Shown here piece by piece: positions 61,965 to 64,000 of a stretch of 64,000 nt of DNA. The translations under genes were made by a program, and so were the position numbers. The notes under the pieces are model-generated. The model was not told the DNA's origin, did no database searches, and saw nothing but the letters and a program-made list of their open reading frames with translations. Numbering within the stretch: the first letter of the stretch is position 1; each line of letters opens with the position of its first letter. The stretch lies in the NCBI GenBank assembly GCA_023362775.1, contig JALMGJ010000018.1, positions 1 through 64,000 on the forward strand, given 5' to 3'. The DNA comes from Charina bottae. Taxonomy: Eukaryota > Chordata > Lepidosauria > Squamata > Charinaidae.

Positions 61965-64000
61965 TACTTTTAACACTTCACCAAAACTCAAACTGACTAT
62001 CCACAGCTGTGTTCCAATGTTCTTCTTGCCTCTCAAAGGCAGGAGCAACACATCTAGCAAAGACTGGGTTTTCTCAGGCAACTTGACACACTGTCACCTG
62101 CTAAATCACAAATCTGTCAGGCTTCACACACCCTGGAATAAGAGGACCCATGAGGAATGACCACTGTGCTTCCTCCATCACCGTCTTCTTTCCTTCCACT
62201 ACCTGACTCCCTCTCCAGGCCCTGCAACTGCTCAGGTGAAATTTCCACTCCCTTCACCTGAGGGGCCCTTTTCACACTCAGAGACTGGGGAACAGAAGAA
62301 ACCTGAACTGGTTTTTGCCCATCTACTGAACCATGGACAGTGGGTTTACACTAGCAATGCAGCAACACTTCTGCAACCTTAGCATACAGCTTTTCCCAAC
62401 CAGTAGGCTGCTTAAAAATAAAGCACTTCTGGAGATTTGGATTTGACCATGGCTTAATGAAACAACGATAAGCCTTGGATTTTAATTAACAACCAACAAC
62501 CAACAACCTGAAGCACTCTGCTTCCTTGGTTCTTCCTTCTCTGTGACCTGGGGTTGTGAACACAGGCAAATGTTTCACAGACATGCAGGTACTTCAGTGA
62601 AGGGCGCTTGCCATACCAAAGAAAAATAACTTCTTTTTTACAGTTGAATTCTACTACCTGTTAGTTAGAAAACACACACTGCAATCAAGGCAGCCTCTCC
62701 CCAGACATGGGATGGCACCTGAGCAACTAACAGCAGGCTATTTTTATGGTATTCACAACACCAATACTCAGCTAGAATTCCAACATTGGCAAGTCTTTGG
62801 GAGAATACTTTCCTGCAAAGCCAATTCTGGAACACATGGCTCAGGAACACTCCACTACAATCTGACTGGAACTGACCTTATTTGCATCCTACTCTTGCTA
62901 CATACTCTTCAAAGCGAGCACAGACCTTCGCTTTAGACTTCAACAAGTAGCAACAACACAAGCAGGTATGATCATCAACCAGAAGGAACATGAAACTCGC
63001 ACCCCACCATTACTTGGGACATGGGGGCTAACTAGGTCTCTATGAACCAACTGAAATGGTCTAGTTAACACTCTGTCACTTTGCCTAGCAACAGACACAG
63101 TCCTGATTTTTTAGATTGTTTACACACAGCACAATCAAGAAACTTTTGCACATTTCCTGGGTTCTAACTCAGAATGCATTTGGCTATCTGAGACACACTC
63201 TCCCATCCTGGGATACCCCAGTACTTTGTGAAAACTTTATGGATGCATTTATGATGTGGGGAACATTAAATACACAATGTCCTGTCCACACAATCTCCAC
63301 AGCATCTCACACACTTGATTTTACAGGTTTGTCTCTAACACACTCAACCTCAACACAAGCAGTTTCATATCGCAATGAAACATTCAGCTTTGAATACAAC
63401 AAGTACAGTCAGACTTGACCAGGGCTGGAACACTGAGGAGAGAAAAAACAACAAGTGTACACATACACATTCTTACACAGAAATATCAGCTAAAATGACT
63501 TGCTGAACTCAAGGCTGAAATTTGTAACAATAACCGTCCATGTTTACAAACTTTACAGCCAGCTGAATTCAAAAACAGAGTCTCTGAAAATGCTTACAAA
63601 ACAGCAGTCCGGCAGAGTAGAAAAACTCGGATTCGTTGTGCAGCTGACTCCTGGCATCTGACGTCCCCTCCATTCGTAAATCAGGCTTCTTGCATCCGCT
63701 GGACATCGGGGCAGGGAACAGCTTTGTAGAAAGTTTCTGAGAAGCAGCACACCAAAACACGACTATTGTAAATTCCATCCCAGGTTTTACTTCAGCTGGA
63801 ACACTCTGTTAGGCATTCTCAGGAATCCTGGAAGTGGCTTGTACAATAATCCACAGGGTCGCAGGGAGATAGCGTCCTTGCTTGACAAAATCACGCATGC
63901 TTTTTCATAGTGCCAGAAAAACATGCCTTCTTGTTCAAATGCAGCAAACAAAGTCTTGAACTCACCAAGGTGGGTCATCACAGTCTCACCGGTTGCAGCT
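61965..64000 (-). pseudogene. Ty1/copia remnant: gag and integrase region
   Basis: Minus strand, running off the window. At 63,787-63,981 MMTHLGEFKTLFAAFEQEG and YEKACVILSS look like copia Gag. At 62,640-62,960 broken frames give LLKSKAKVCARFEEYV and LLVAQVPSHVWGEAALIAVC, the copia integrase pattern (fK...F..., a.lP...WgeAv.tAvyl). Further down, SKAYRCFIKPWSNP resembles the stretch between integrase and RT. Many stops; no LTR seen within the window. The assignment rests on motif resemblance only. Confidence 0.55.

Noticed and set aside
60995..61996. Many long overlapping frames on both strands (Arg/Ala/Pro/Gln-rich), up to 247 codons
   Set aside because: They arise from the GC-rich 47-bp minisatellite and its inverted copy. 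All frames are open because the unit has few A/T-rich codons and its length is not a multiple of three.

Overview
The window looks like repeat-dense intergenic DNA from a vertebrate, most likely a squamate reptile (lizard or snake). Several things point there: BovB LINEs next to tRNA-derived SINEs that share the BovB 3' end (Sauria-SINE-like), a chromodomain Ty3/gypsy element of the Tf1/sushi type, Penelope-like elements, classic CR1 plus a second CR1/L2/L3-type LINE, Ty1/copia remnants and many (AAAT)n tails. I found no convincing host protein-coding gene and no functional tRNA gene. Nearly every long reading frame belongs to a transposable element or to simple repeats.

Layout. 0.7-5 kb: L1-like debris, a Ty1/copia RT-RNase H remnant split by a Tigger-like MITE, and the 3' end of an RTE-like LINE. 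6.2 kb: a 250-bp TTC/CTC tract. 8,154-14,029 (minus): a 5.9-kb LTR retrotransposon with two LTRs, a 5-bp target duplication, gag, protease, RT, RNase H, integrase and chromodomain. 15.3-18.9 kb: L1-like and LINE fragments and a trimeric CORE-SINE. 19.1-20.2 kb: an inverted pair of Penelope-like 3' ends carrying hammerhead-ribozyme-like motifs. 20.5-28.5 kb: LINE, SINE and microsatellite fragments. 28.6-33.2 kb: an L1 split by a full-length BovB and by a Penelope fold-back, both bounded by target duplications. 33.5-42 kb: LINE fragments, a non-autonomous hAT element, a decayed CR1 and a 28S rRNA fragment. 42.5-46 kb: SINEs and a second Penelope fold-back. 46.5-51.4 kb: a dead hAT transposase with a 45-bp LINE insertion, a second small hAT element and a 5'-truncated BovB with a long open RT. 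51.5-53 kb and 61-62 kb: GC-rich hAT-ended composites containing large inverted repeats and a 47-bp minisatellite. 55.2-61 kb: two copies of a CR1/L2/L3 LINE, one with a 715-codon open RT frame. 62-64 kb: a second Ty1/copia remnant running off the window.

How the parts relate. BovB probably supplies the machinery for the SINEs that end like it. The CR1/L2/L3 LINE has left many 3' tails, and the (AAAT)n microsatellites lie next to such tails. The gypsy element shows its expression logic in sequence: a TATA-like box, an inferred transcript start complementary to its own primer-binding site (self-priming), and a GGGAAAC slippery site linking gag to pol. All family names rest on motifs I recognised by eye; no database search was run.
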